Under the pieces are notes generated by a model. It had not been told where the DNA came from and did no database searches. It saw nothing but the letters and a program-made list of their open reading frames with translations. Below, piece after piece: positions 51,168 through 59,525 of a stretch of DNA of 64,000 nt. How positions within the stretch are numbered: position 1 is the first letter of the stretch; every line of letters starts with the position of its first letter. The translations under genes were made by a program, and so were the position numbers. Source of the DNA: VXRJ01 sp964636705 (GTDB lineage Bacteria > Acidobacteriota > Vicinamibacteria > Vicinamibacterales > UBA8438); the NCBI GenBank assembly GCA_964636705.1, contig CAZWUJ010000019.1:1-64000 (forward strand), read 5' to 3'.

Positions 51168-52108
51168 CGCGCGCGCCCAGCCGTTCCCGCCCGACCCTCC
51201 GGCCGCTGCCGCGGGACGTGCGGCTGGTGCTCGACCGGCTCTACCGTCAGTTCGACCGCCGTGCAGACATCGCCGACCCGATCCATCACGTGCGCCGGTA
51301 TAGCGACCCGGCCGACCTGGAGGTGGCGGGCTTCTGCGCAGCCGCACTCGCGTTCGGCCGCGTAGCGAGCGTGTTGCGGTCGGTGGAAGCCCTGCTGGCG
51401 GCGATGGGGCCATCACCCGGCCGGTTCGTGCGCCGGTTCGATCCGTCGCGTGACGTGGCGGCCATCGTCGGTATCACGCATCGCTGGGCGCGCGGCGCCG
51501 ATCTCGCTGCGCTTCTCTGGACCCTCCGGCGGATGATCGAGTCGCACGGATCGCTAGAGGCGTACTTTCTTGCGGGGCACGACCCGAAGGCGGAAGACGT
51601 GGCCAGCGCGATCGAGCGCTTCTCCGAGGGAGCGCTCGCTACGGACGGCATCCAGGATGTCTACCGCGCTTGCGATCGCAGTGGTCATCCCCCGGGTGTC
51701 GCCTATTTCTTCCCCCGCCCGTCGAAAGGGAGTGCCTGCAAGCGCTTCAATCTCTATCTCCGCTGGATGGTCCGGCGCGACGGACTCGACGTAGGTGCGT
51801 GGCGTGGTATCCGCGCGGCGCAGTTGATCGTCCCTCTCGACGTGCACATCACCCGGGTGGGACAGTGTCTCGGCCTCACCCGGTACCGGAGTCCGGGGCT
51901 GCCGATGGCCCGCGAAATAACCGCATCGCTTCGCCGCCTCGATCCCGACGACCCGGTGAAGTACGACTTCGCGCTGTGCCATGTCGGCATGCTGGACCGG
52001 TGCGGCTTCAGGGAGCCGCGCGGAAACGCGGACTGTCCGCTGAGCGACTGGTGCCGGCCACGGCGGCGTAGACCGTGGCGGTTTCCCGCACCATCCGGTC
52101 GGCGGTGA
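51152..52108 (+). CDS. TIGR02757 family protein
   Basis: This 318-residue protein fits the TIGR02757 family, an uncharacterised group distantly related to HhH-GPD DNA glycosylases. Recognisable parts are DPIHHVRRYSDPADLEVAGF, ALAFGRVASVLRSVEALL, CKRFNLYLRWMVRRDGLDVGAW and a C-terminal CPLSDWCRP. Two starts are possible: ATG 51152, or GTG 51164, which would give the four-base overlap with pyrC seen at many junctions here. Its last 101 bases are also coding on the other strand for the GT4 gene. Confidence 0.85.
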   Translation: MAGAVTRAPSRSRPTLRPLPRDVRLVLDRLYRQFDRRADIADPIHHVRRYSDPADLEVAGFCAAALAFGRVASVLRSVEALLAAMGPSPGRFVRRFDPSRDVAAIVGITHRWARGADLAALLWTLRRMIESHGSLEAYFLAGHDPKAEDVASAIERFSEGALATDGIQDVYRACDRSGHPPGVAYFFPRPSKGSACKRFNLYLRWMVRRDGLDVGAWRGIRAAQLIVPLDVHITRVGQCLGLTRYRSPGLPMAREITASLRRLDPDDPVKYDFALCHVGMLDRCGFREPRGNADCPLSDWCRPRRRRPWRFPAPSGRR

Positions 52109-53195
52109 ATCTCTCACGCGCCCGTCGTTGCCCCGCCTCGCCGTACGACTGCCGCGCGTAGCCGTCGAGCAGCATCCGCTTCATGGCCTGCGCGAGCGCC
52201 GCCGGGTCGCGGACCGGGACGAGAAGGCCGGTCTCTCCGTCCACGACGCTCTCGGGAATCCCGCCGGCGCGCGTCCCGACGACCGGCAACCCCGCAGACA
52301 TCGCATCGAGCACCGACGTTCCGAGGCCCTCGGTTATGGAGCTCATCACGAACAGGTCAAGCCCGCGCAGCAGGGAGGGAATGTCGTTGCGGAACCCGGT
52401 CAGGATGACGTGCGCCTCCAGGTGGTGCCGGCGAATCTGCCGCTCCAGCTCGTCGCGCAGCTCGCCCTCGCCCGCGATCAGGACGCGAACGTCCGGCACG
52501 TCGCGTACCAGGAGAGCGACCGCGTCCACGAGATCGAGCTGTCCCTTGTGCGGCGCGAGGGCCGCCACGTTGCCGACGACCGGGCATCCGGCCGGCAACC
52601 GGAAGGCATGATGAACGTCAAGGGGTGGCGCGGCTGCGATGCGCTCCGCGTCTACGCCCTCGTATACGACGACGGTTCGTTCGCGGTGAACACCGCCGCG
52701 GAGGAGTATCGTCCGGATCGCCTCCGACGCGCAGATGAACTGGTCCACCTGCTGGTATTTCCACCGGGAAAACGCGTTTCGCCGCACCGGGAAGTCGACC
52801 CGTCGCGACGCCAGCAGCGCGGTCAGACCGCGCTGGCGGATGCTGCCGGTTGCCGCTTCCCGCTCGCGAACTGCCGATGCCCGGCCGCGGGCGATCGACA
52901 TCGCGAGCGCCCCGGCCGCTACCGCGTGGGCGTCGTGAGCATGGATCACGTCGGGCTGGATCTCGCGCAGCAAACCGGCGAGTCTCCATCCGGCGCGCAG
53001 ATCCATCTCCGTCCGCAGCGCCACCGGGAACAGATCGCTCAGACCGGCGGCTCGCGCGCGCTTGGTGAGCGCTCCTTCCGGCCGAGCCGCCAGCACCGCC
53101 CGATGGCCAAGCTGGCGCAGCCCCAGAACCGTCAGCAGTACCTGCTGCTGTCCGCCCCGCCAGGACCGGGCCGTATCGAGGTGGAGGGAGACCAT
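52008..53195 (-). CDS. Glycosyltransferase, GT4 family
   Basis: This 395-residue GT-B enzyme has the N-terminal acceptor domain start MVSLHLDTARSWRGGQQQVL, and the donor domain with VVGNVAALAPHKGQLDLVDAV, ILTGFRNDIPSLLRGLDLF and the GT4 motif SSITEGLGTSVLDAMSAGLPVV. It probably adds a sugar to a lipid or polysaccharide acceptor. The ATG overlaps the pyrE stop by one base (TGATG), so it is co-transcribed with pyrE. Its 3' end overlaps the convergent TIGR02757 gene by 101 bases. Confidence 0.92.
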   Translation of the reverse strand: MVSLHLDTARSWRGGQQQVLLTVLGLRQLGHRAVLAARPEGALTKRARAAGLSDLFPVALRTEMDLRAGWRLAGLLREIQPDVIHAHDAHAVAAGALAMSIARGRASAVREREAATGSIRQRGLTALLASRRVDFPVRRNAFSRWKYQQVDQFICASEAIRTILLRGGVHRERTVVVYEGVDAERIAAAPPLDVHHAFRLPAGCPVVGNVAALAPHKGQLDLVDAVALLVRDVPDVRVLIAGEGELRDELERQIRRHHLEAHVILTGFRNDIPSLLRGLDLFVMSSITEGLGTSVLDAMSAGLPVVGTRAGGIPESVVDGETGLLVPVRDPAALAQAMKRMLLDGYARQSYGEAGQRRARERFTADRMVRETATVYAAVAGTSRSADSPRFRAAP

Positions 53196-53776
53196 CAGGC
53201 CGGCGCGCGGGGTCGGGAACCAGGCTTGACGGCAGGCTCGCCGGCGGCGCACTGCGGGCAACGGGACGGCTCCAGCACGGGGAAGGCAACCGTGGCGAGG
53301 GCGTGGAACGGCACGTCGAATCCGGCCATCGAGCCGCTGCGGTCGATGATGGCGGCCGCCCCCACGACGGCGGCCCCCGCCGCACGCGCCACGTCGATCG
53401 TCTCGCGCGTCGAGCCCCCCGTCGTGACGACGTCCTCCACCACCAGGACCCGCTCTCCCGGGGCGAGCGCGAATCCGCGCCGCAGGGTCAATGCGCCGTC
53501 CTGCCGCTCGGCGAAGATGGCGCGGACGCCCAGCGCGCGCGCCACCTCCTGGCCGATGACGACGCCTCCAAGCGCCGGCGACAGCACTACCGAAGGCGCG
53601 AGTTCCCCGACCTCCGCGGCGAGCGCGCTTCCGATCGCCTGCGCCTGCGCCGGGTGCTGGAGCACCAGCGCGCACTGCAGATAGCCGGGGCTGTGAAGGC
53701 CGGAAGTGAGTTCATAGTGTCCCTCGAGGAGGGCTCCCGCCTCGCGAAATCGTTGGAGCACCTCGCTTGGCAGCAT
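53195..53776 (-). CDS. pyrE: Orotate phosphoribosyltransferase
   Basis: PyrE joins orotate to PRPP to make OMP. This 193-residue protein has GHYELTSGLHSPGYLQCALV, SPALGGVVIGQEVARALG, and the PRPP loop VLVVEDVVTTGGSTRETID. The C-terminus carries CPQC, as in one branch of the family. It leads a two-gene unit with the GT4 gene, and only 29 bases separate its ATG from that of the divergent GT2 gene. Confidence 0.95.
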   Translation of the reverse strand: MLPSEVLQRFREAGALLEGHYELTSGLHSPGYLQCALVLQHPAQAQAIGSALAAEVGELAPSVVLSPALGGVVIGQEVARALGVRAIFAERQDGALTLRRGFALAPGERVLVVEDVVTTGGSTRETIDVARAAGAAVVGAAAIIDRSGSMAGFDVPFHALATVAFPVLEPSRCPQCAAGEPAVKPGSRPRAPA

Positions 53777-53794
53777 GGGAACGGCAAGTATACT
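53767..53794 (+). promoter_or_regulatory. Divergent promoter region of pyrE and the GT2 gene sharing a palindromic -10
   Basis: AGTATACT (53787-53794) is a perfect palindrome, so TATACT is read on both strands. On the plus strand TTGGCA (53767-53772) lies 16 bases upstream and the ATG at 53806 is 11 bases downstream. On the minus strand the pyrE ATG (53776) is 10 bases downstream; no clear -35 is seen for pyrE. Confidence 0.65.
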
Positions 53795-53805
53795 GACGCG
53801 CGCCG

Positions 53806-54567
53806 ATGCCCTGCCTGTCGGTCGTCATCATTACCCGGGACGAGGCGGCCAACATCCGGGACGCCCTTCAATCGGTTGCCTGGGCGGACGAGCGCGTCGT
53901 CGTCGATTCCGGCAGCACGGACGAGACGGTCCGCATCGCGCGCGAAGCGGGAGCCCGCGTCGAAACGCACCCCTGGGAAGGCTACGCGGCGCAGAAGAAC
54001 CATGCCACCGCGCTCGCCGCCAACGACTGGATACTGTCGCTGGACGCCGACGAGCGGGTCACGCCGGCGCTCGCCGACGAGATCCGCGGACTGCTGGTTT
54101 CCGACCCGCCCATGCACGGCTACCGGATCCCGCGCGTCACCCGCTACCTGGGGCGCTGGATCCGGAGCACGGACTGGTACCCGGACCCGCAGCTCCGCCT
54201 CTACGATCGCCGCCGCGCGCGCTGGAAGGATGTGCTCGTCCACGAATCGGTGACCCTGGACGGCGCCCCGGGCTGGTTGCGGGGCGAGCTGGAACACCAC
54301 CCGTACCGCGACATCGCCCACCACTTGGAGACGATGGACCGGTACACCACGCTCGCCGCGGAGCAGATGCGGCGGGACGGCCGCCGCGCCGCGGTTGCCG
54401 ATCTCGCGCTGCAGGCGCCCGCCGCGTTTCTCCGCAACTACTTCCTTCGCGCCGGCGTGCGCGACGGGGTCACGGGCCTTGTCGTTTCGATCCTGAACAG
54501 CTACTACGTCTTTCTGAAGTTCGCGAAACTGTGGGAACTGCAGCAGCGGTGGCTGAACCGATCGTAG
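53806..54567 (+). CDS. Glycosyltransferase family 2, WaaE/KdtX-like
   Basis: This 253-residue GT-A enzyme begins with LSVVIITRDEAANIRDALQSV and VVVDSGSTDETV, has the DxD-type LSLDADERVTPAL, and EGYAAQKNHATALAANDWI, typical of the LPS core beta-1,4-glucosyltransferase WaaE/KdtX group. A C-terminal amphipathic or membrane-bound region (FLRNYFLRAG, GLVVSILNSYYVFLKF) fits membrane association. It probably acts on lipopolysaccharide or a similar glycolipid. Confidence 0.9.
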   Translation: MPCLSVVIITRDEAANIRDALQSVAWADERVVVDSGSTDETVRIAREAGARVETHPWEGYAAQKNHATALAANDWILSLDADERVTPALADEIRGLLVSDPPMHGYRIPRVTRYLGRWIRSTDWYPDPQLRLYDRRRARWKDVLVHESVTLDGAPGWLRGELEHHPYRDIAHHLETMDRYTTLAAEQMRRDGRRAAVADLALQAPAAFLRNYFLRAGVRDGVTGLVVSILNSYYVFLKFAKLWELQQRWLNRS

Positions 54568-54576
54568 GCCGGCGGG

Positions 54577-55371
54577 ATGCGGACGCTCAGGCTCACCCTG
54601 TCGTACGACGGAACCGACTACGTAGGTTGGCAGCGGCAGGCGGGGGGACGATCGATTCAGGGGGAGCTCGAGCGCGCCCTCGCTGAGATCGAGGGACAAT
54701 CGGTAGCGGTGTACGGCGCCGGCCGCACGGACGCCGGTGTCCATGCGCTCGGCCAGGTGGTGAGCGTCCGGCTCGCGCATCGGATTGAGGCCGCGACGCT
54801 GACTCGGGCCCTCAACGCGAAGCTGCCGCTCGACATCCGCGTGGCGCATGCAGCCGAGGCCACGGATCAATTCCATGCCCGCTTCGGCGCGAAACAGAAG
54901 ACCTACCGGTACCAGATCGAAACCGGCGAGGTTGCCGATCCCTTCCTGCGCCGTTACGCCTGGCGCGTCACCGATCCCCTCGACATCGCCGCCATGCGCG
55001 ACGGCGCGGCGCCGCTTGCCGGGGAACATGACTTCGCGGCGTTCCAGGCGGCAGGCGCCGGCGCAGGGTCGACGGTCCGGACCATCCATACCCTGACCGT
55101 TGAACCGCTCGGACCGAGGTCGTTTCTCGACACGCCCGGACTGACCATCACGGTGACGGGTGATGGCTTCCTCCGCCACATGGTGCGGATCATCGCAGGC
55201 ACGCTAATCGACATTGGATCCGGGCGCCGGGCGGCTGCCGACGCGGCGGATGTTCTTGCGTCGCGCGATCGAACCCGGGCGGGTCCCACAGCGCCGCCTC
55301 ACGGGTTGTTCCTCGTATCCGTCGACTATGCCGGCGGCTCCCCGGCAGAAACCGGCGGGATGCCGATTTGA
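54577..55371 (+). CDS. truA: tRNA pseudouridine(38-40) synthase TruA
   Basis: TruA makes pseudouridine at positions 38-40 of many tRNAs. The 264-residue protein begins LRLTLSYDGTDYVGWQRQ and has the catalytic Asp52 in GRTDAGVHALGQV. FHARFGAKQKTYRY and FLRHMVRIIAGTLIDIGSG are also diagnostic. It lies 9 bases after the GT2 gene. Confidence 0.96.
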   Translation: MRTLRLTLSYDGTDYVGWQRQAGGRSIQGELERALAEIEGQSVAVYGAGRTDAGVHALGQVVSVRLAHRIEAATLTRALNAKLPLDIRVAHAAEATDQFHARFGAKQKTYRYQIETGEVADPFLRRYAWRVTDPLDIAAMRDGAAPLAGEHDFAAFQAAGAGAGSTVRTIHTLTVEPLGPRSFLDTPGLTITVTGDGFLRHMVRIIAGTLIDIGSGRRAAADAADVLASRDRTRAGPTAPPHGLFLVSVDYAGGSPAETGGMPI

Positions 55372-55372
55372 T

Positions 55373-55378
55373 TATCAT
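55373..55378 (+). promoter_or_regulatory. -10-like TATCAT before uppS
   Basis: TATCAT ends 10 bases before the uppS ATG at 55389, right after the truA stop. No clear -35. It would be an internal promoter for uppS-cdsA-dxr. Confidence 0.4.
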
Positions 55379-55388
55379 TAGCGGCACG

Positions 55389-56177
55389 ATGAGTCGCGAG
55401 GACGTTGTTGCCTGGGTTCGCAGAGGGTCTGCTGAAGCCCGCCATGCGGAGTTGATCGACTTCGGACGCTTGCCGGCGCACGTAGCCGTGATAATGGACG
55501 GCAACGGCCGGTGGGCGGCGCAGCGTGGCTTGCCGAGGGTCGAGGGACATCTCGCGGGGATCGAGGCGGTACGGGAGACGGTGGAGTTGTCCGCGCGCCT
55601 TGGCCTGAAAGCGCTGACGCTCTACGCCTTCTCGGTCGAGAACTGGAAGCGTCCACCCTCGGAGGTGACGGCGCTGATGGGTCTGCTGAAGCGGTACCTC
55701 CGCCTGGAACTCGCGACCCTGATGGACAACAACATTCGTTTCCGCTTGATCGGCAGCCGGGCCGAGTTGTCCCTCGATGTCTGCGACGAGCTCGACTCCG
55801 CGCAGGAACAGACCAGCGGGAATACGGGACTCGTCTTCAACATCGCCCTCAACTACGGCGGCCGCGCGGAGATCGTGAGGGCGGCGCGGCGCGCCATCCA
55901 TGCCGGGCTCGATCCGGAGGAACTCGACGAAGCACGCTTCGCGGGCTTGCTCTACACGGCGGGGCAGCCCGATCCGGACCTTCTGATTCGAACGAGTGGC
56001 GAAATGCGGGTCAGCAATTTCCTTCTGTGGCAGATCGCCTACACCGAGATCTGGGTGACCGATACGTACTGGCCGGACTTCCGCGCGCGCCACTTCCTGG
56101 AAGCGCTTCTCGACTATCAGAGGCGCAGCCGGCGGTACGGCGGAGTCACGGAAGAACTGGCGGCGGTCGGCCAGTAG
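55389..56177 (+). CDS. uppS: Isoprenyl transferase (undecaprenyl diphosphate synthase)
   Basis: UppS makes the C55 lipid carrier for peptidoglycan and glycans. This 262-residue protein has HVAVIMDGNGRWAAQRGLPR with the catalytic Asp37, YAFSVENWKRP, and PDPDLLIRTSGEMRVSNFLLWQ, all conserved. It has about 28 residues before the catalytic core, slightly longer than usual. The ATG at 55389 is used; an upstream TTG in frame is inside truA. cdsA and dxr follow, a common order. Confidence 0.96.
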   Translation: MSREDVVAWVRRGSAEARHAELIDFGRLPAHVAVIMDGNGRWAAQRGLPRVEGHLAGIEAVRETVELSARLGLKALTLYAFSVENWKRPPSEVTALMGLLKRYLRLELATLMDNNIRFRLIGSRAELSLDVCDELDSAQEQTSGNTGLVFNIALNYGGRAEIVRAARRAIHAGLDPEELDEARFAGLLYTAGQPDPDLLIRTSGEMRVSNFLLWQIAYTEIWVTDTYWPDFRARHFLEALLDYQRRSRRYGGVTEELAAVGQ

Positions 56178-56186
56178 CCCGCCACC

Positions 56187-56969
56187 GTGACCCGACTCCT
56201 CAGCGCCGCCGCGCTGGTGTCGATCCTCCTCGGCGTCATCTGGTTCCTGCCGCCCGCCGCCACGGTCGCATTGGCGGGGATCTTCCTGGTGCTTGCGTTC
56301 ATCGAGTACGCGCGACTCGCCCGCTCGGCGGGAGTCGTTTTCAACCCCGTTCCGAGCGGCGCGGCGACCGCCGCGACGGCGGCGGCAGTCGGCCTTGCGC
56401 CGGCCGCGTTACCCCTCGTGGCGATGACAGGCGGGCTGGTCATCGCGCTGACCGCTCTGGCCGACCGACGCCGGGAGGGTGCGTTGGCAGCGGTCGGCGC
56501 GGCCGGATTCGCCGTCCTGTATCTCGGCCTGCCGCTCGGCGCCTTGGCCGCGACGTTCCTCGAAGCGGGGCGCGAGACGCTGTTGCTGCTGCTGGCGACC
56601 GTCGCCGCCAGCGATACCGCGCAATACTACGGTGGCCGCACGCTGGGCCGGCGCCCGCTCGCGCCGGCGGTGAGTCCGAAGAAGACGGTGGAAGGCGCGG
56701 TTTGCGGCGTTCTGGCGGGGGCGGCGGTTCTCGCCGTCGCCGGGGCCTGGTGGATGCCGGACCTGCCTCCGGCGCCGCGCGCGGCCCTCGGCGCGACACT
56801 CGCCCTGCTCGGCATCGCTGGCGACCTCTTCGAGTCGCACCTCAAGCGGGCGTCCGGCGTGAAGGACGCCTCCGGATTGATTCCGGGCCATGGAGGCGTC
56901 CTCGACCGGATCGATGCGTTGCTGTTCGCGGCGCCGGTCTACTATGGCCTTGTTGTCGGCGCCGGGTGA
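56187..56969 (+). CDS. cdsA: Phosphatidate cytidylyltransferase
   Basis: CdsA makes CDP-diacylglycerol for phospholipids. This 260-residue membrane protein has about seven helices and the C-terminal signature SHLKRASGVKDASGLIPGHG followed by GVLDRIDALLF. SDTAQYYGGRTLGRRPLAP and SPKKTVEGAVCG are also CdsA. Start is GTG at 56187, 9 bases after uppS. Confidence 0.95.
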   Translation: MTRLLSAAALVSILLGVIWFLPPAATVALAGIFLVLAFIEYARLARSAGVVFNPVPSGAATAATAAAVGLAPAALPLVAMTGGLVIALTALADRRREGALAAVGAAGFAVLYLGLPLGALAATFLEAGRETLLLLLATVAASDTAQYYGGRTLGRRPLAPAVSPKKTVEGAVCGVLAGAAVLAVAGAWWMPDLPPAPRAALGATLALLGIAGDLFESHLKRASGVKDASGLIPGHGGVLDRIDALLFAAPVYYGLVVGAG

Positions 56970-56976
56970 CGCGTCA

Positions 56977-58137
56977 ATGAAACGGGTCGCGATTCTGGGC
57001 TCCACCGGATCGATCGGGCGGAGCGCGCTCGCCGTCGTTGCGGCGCACCCCGGCCGGTTGCGCGTCGCAGGCCTGGCCGCGGGCGCCAACGTCGACCGGT
57101 TCGCGGCGCAGGTGGCGGAGTTCCGGCCGCAGGTTGTCTCTCTCGCAAAGCGTGAGGCGCTCGATCGTCTCCGGGCGTCCGGAGCGCTCGCGGACGGTAC
57201 GATGGCAGGCTCCGGCGACGGCGGCCTGACTGCGGTCGCGACGCATCCGGACGTCGACCTGGTGCTGTGCGCCTCGTCGGGAACCGCGGCACTGGGCGCA
57301 ACACTCGCTGCGATCGAAGCGGGCAAGACGATCGCCCTCGCCAACAAGGAAGTGCTTGTGATGGCGGGCGCGCTGATGGTCGACGCGGCGGAGCGGCGCG
57401 GTGTCAACCTGCTCCCGGTCGACAGCGAGCACAATGCCATCCATCAGTGTGTCGATGGGCGCCGGCGCGAGGACATCATCCGCTACATCCTGACCGCGTC
57501 GGGCGGCCCGTTCCGCGGGCGCTCCGCCGCCGAACTGGAGCGCGTCACGCCGGAGGACGCACTGAAGCATCCCACGTGGTCGATGGGACCGAAGATCACG
57601 GTCGATTCGGCGACGCTGATGAACAAGGGCCTCGAACTCATCGAAGCGCGTTGGCTCTTCGGCGCGACCGTGGATCAACTGGCCGTCGTCGTGCATCCGC
57701 AATCGATCGTCCACTCTCTCGTGGAGCTTCGCGACGGCTCGTTCCTGGCGCAGTTGGGTGTGACCGACATGCAGTTGCCGATCCAGTACGCGTTTTCGTA
57801 CCCGGAGCGGTGGAGCGCGCCGCTGTCGCCCCTCGATCTGGCGGCGGCGGGAAAGCTGGAGTTCCTTCCGCCCGACCCGGAGCGCTTTCCCTGCCTGCGC
57901 CTCGCACGCCAGGCCCTCGCCGGCGGCGCGGCGCTGCCGGTGGTGCTGAACGCCGCGAACGAAGTAGCGGTGGCGGCTTTTTTGGCGCGGCGCCTGCCGT
58001 TCACCGGAATCCCCCGCGTCATCGAGACCGCGCTCGACCGCGCCGCCGGGCGATCCGGCGCCGCTCCGGCGACGTTGGCCGACGTTCGCGACCTCGACGC
58101 CTGGGCGAGGAACTGCGCCGCGGCCGCGGCCGTCTAA
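56977..58137 (+). CDS. dxr: 1-deoxy-D-xylulose-5-phosphate reductoisomerase
   Basis: Dxr makes MEP in the non-mevalonate isoprenoid pathway and is the fosmidomycin target. This 386-residue protein begins KRVAILGSTGSIGRSAL (NADPH site) and has ALANKEVLVMAG, LPVDSEHNAIHQC with the metal-binding Asp and Glu, and MGPKITVDSATLMNKGLE. The ATG at 56977 is chosen; the upstream frame overlaps cdsA. With ispG on the other strand, it gives two steps of the pathway here. Confidence 0.96.
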   Translation: MKRVAILGSTGSIGRSALAVVAAHPGRLRVAGLAAGANVDRFAAQVAEFRPQVVSLAKREALDRLRASGALADGTMAGSGDGGLTAVATHPDVDLVLCASSGTAALGATLAAIEAGKTIALANKEVLVMAGALMVDAAERRGVNLLPVDSEHNAIHQCVDGRRREDIIRYILTASGGPFRGRSAAELERVTPEDALKHPTWSMGPKITVDSATLMNKGLELIEARWLFGATVDQLAVVVHPQSIVHSLVELRDGSFLAQLGVTDMQLPIQYAFSYPERWSAPLSPLDLAAAGKLEFLPPDPERFPCLRLARQALAGGAALPVVLNAANEVAVAAFLARRLPFTGIPRVIETALDRAAGRSGAAPATLADVRDLDAWARNCAAAAAV

Positions 58138-58157
58138 GCCTGTAGATCGGAAGGCGT

Positions 58158-58163
58158 TACAAT
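58158..58163 (+). promoter_or_regulatory. -10-like TACAAT before rseP
   Basis: TACAAT ends 12 bases before the rseP ATG, after the dxr stop. No clear -35. Confidence 0.4.
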
Positions 58164-58175
58164 CGGAACAAGCCC

Positions 58176-59495
58176 ATGACCAGCCTTCTCGCGTTTCTCT
58201 TCGTGCTCGGCGTGCTCGTCTTCGTCCACGAGTTGGGTCACTTCGTCGTCGCCCGGCGGCTCGGGGTTCGAGTTCTCACCTTCTCGCTCGGCTTCGGGCC
58301 CAAGCTTGTAAACGTCAAGCGGGGAGACACCGAGTACTGCGTCAGCGTCATCCCGCTCGGCGGTTACGTGAAGATGGCGGGGGAGAGCCTGGGCGAGTCG
58401 CGTACCGGGGCCAGCGACGAGTTCATGTCGAAGACCAAGTGGGAGCGGTTTCTGATCCTGATTGCGGGACCGGCAATGAACCTGATCCTGGCCGTCCTGG
58501 TGATGTGGGGCGTGCTCTATCAGGGTGCGGAGGTGCCCGCCTACGAACAGGAACCGCCGGTCGTGGGGCGGGTGGTCGAGGACTCGCCCGCGGCGCGCGC
58601 CGGCATTCGGGTGGGCGAGCGGATCGTCAGCGTGGCGGGACGGGCGGTGGAGACCTGGGACGATCTGTTCGTCGCCGTCATGCCGCGGGCCGAGCGGGAA
58701 ATCCCCGTGGTAGTGCGCGGCGCCGGGGGTCGCGAACGGACCCTGGACGTCGTGCCGGAAGCACGCACCGAGTTCGAGATGGGCGACCTCGGGGTCGGTC
58801 CCGAGATGCGTCCCCAGATCATCAACGTCGCTCCGGGCGACCCGGCCGATCGCGCCGGATTGGAGGTCGGAGACGTCATCGTTGCGATCGACGGCGAGGA
58901 TGTCGCTGGCGGCGATTTCGTCGAAACCATTAGCAGCAGCGCCGACACGCCGCTCACGTTCACGATCCGGCGGGGCGTCAGCACCGAACAAGTGCGGGTG
59001 ACCCCGGAGATGCAGGGCGACCGGGCCATGATCGGTGTCGGATTCTCACCCTATGAGCTGCGTTCGATGGAGCCGGGGTTCTTCGAGGCGTTCTCGATGA
59101 GCCTGGAGCGCAACTACGAATGGTCCGGGCTGATCTTCCAGACGCTGGCGGGCCTGCTGATGGCCGAGACATCACCGCGGCAACTGGTCGGCCCGGTCGG
59201 CATCGCCCAGCTTTCGGGCGGCGCCGCGGAGGTGGGCTGGGTGGCGCTGTTCAGCCTGATGGCGATGATTTCCCTCAACCTCGGGATCCTCAACCTGCTG
59301 CCGATTCCGATCCTCGACGGCGGCCACATCTTCATCATGGCGATGGAGGGGGTGAGCCGCCGCGACTTCAGCATCCGCGTCAAGGAACGGATGCTGCTCG
59401 CCGGCTTCGTGGTGCTGATGATGCTGATGGTGACGGTGATCTACAATGACCTGACGCGCATCGAGTGGATCGAAGCCCTCATGCCCTGGCGCTGA
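58176..59495 (+). CDS. rseP: RIP metalloprotease RseP (site-2 protease, M50B)
   Basis: RseP cuts membrane proteins, classically anti-sigma factors in envelope stress, within the membrane. The zinc motif HELGH is at residues 18-22 in the first helix (VFVHELGHFVVARR); the third ligand region NLLPIPILDGGH is near the C-terminus. Two PDZ-like domains lie between, with SPAARAGIRVGERIVS and DPADRAGLEVGDVIVAIDG. The length, 439, is normal. The order uppS-cdsA-dxr-rseP is conserved in many bacteria. Confidence 0.95.
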   Translation: MTSLLAFLFVLGVLVFVHELGHFVVARRLGVRVLTFSLGFGPKLVNVKRGDTEYCVSVIPLGGYVKMAGESLGESRTGASDEFMSKTKWERFLILIAGPAMNLILAVLVMWGVLYQGAEVPAYEQEPPVVGRVVEDSPAARAGIRVGERIVSVAGRAVETWDDLFVAVMPRAEREIPVVVRGAGGRERTLDVVPEARTEFEMGDLGVGPEMRPQIINVAPGDPADRAGLEVGDVIVAIDGEDVAGGDFVETISSSADTPLTFTIRRGVSTEQVRVTPEMQGDRAMIGVGFSPYELRSMEPGFFEAFSMSLERNYEWSGLIFQTLAGLLMAETSPRQLVGPVGIAQLSGGAAEVGWVALFSLMAMISLNLGILNLLPIPILDGGHIFIMAMEGVSRRDFSIRVKERMLLAGFVVLMMLMVTVIYNDLTRIEWIEALMPWR

Positions 59496-59525
59496 GGCCG
59501 CTTGCCCGTCGCCATCCGCCCCAAA

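Noticed and set aside
57975..57990. T-run in dxr as terminator
   Set aside because: It codes for AAFLA in dxr and has no hairpin.
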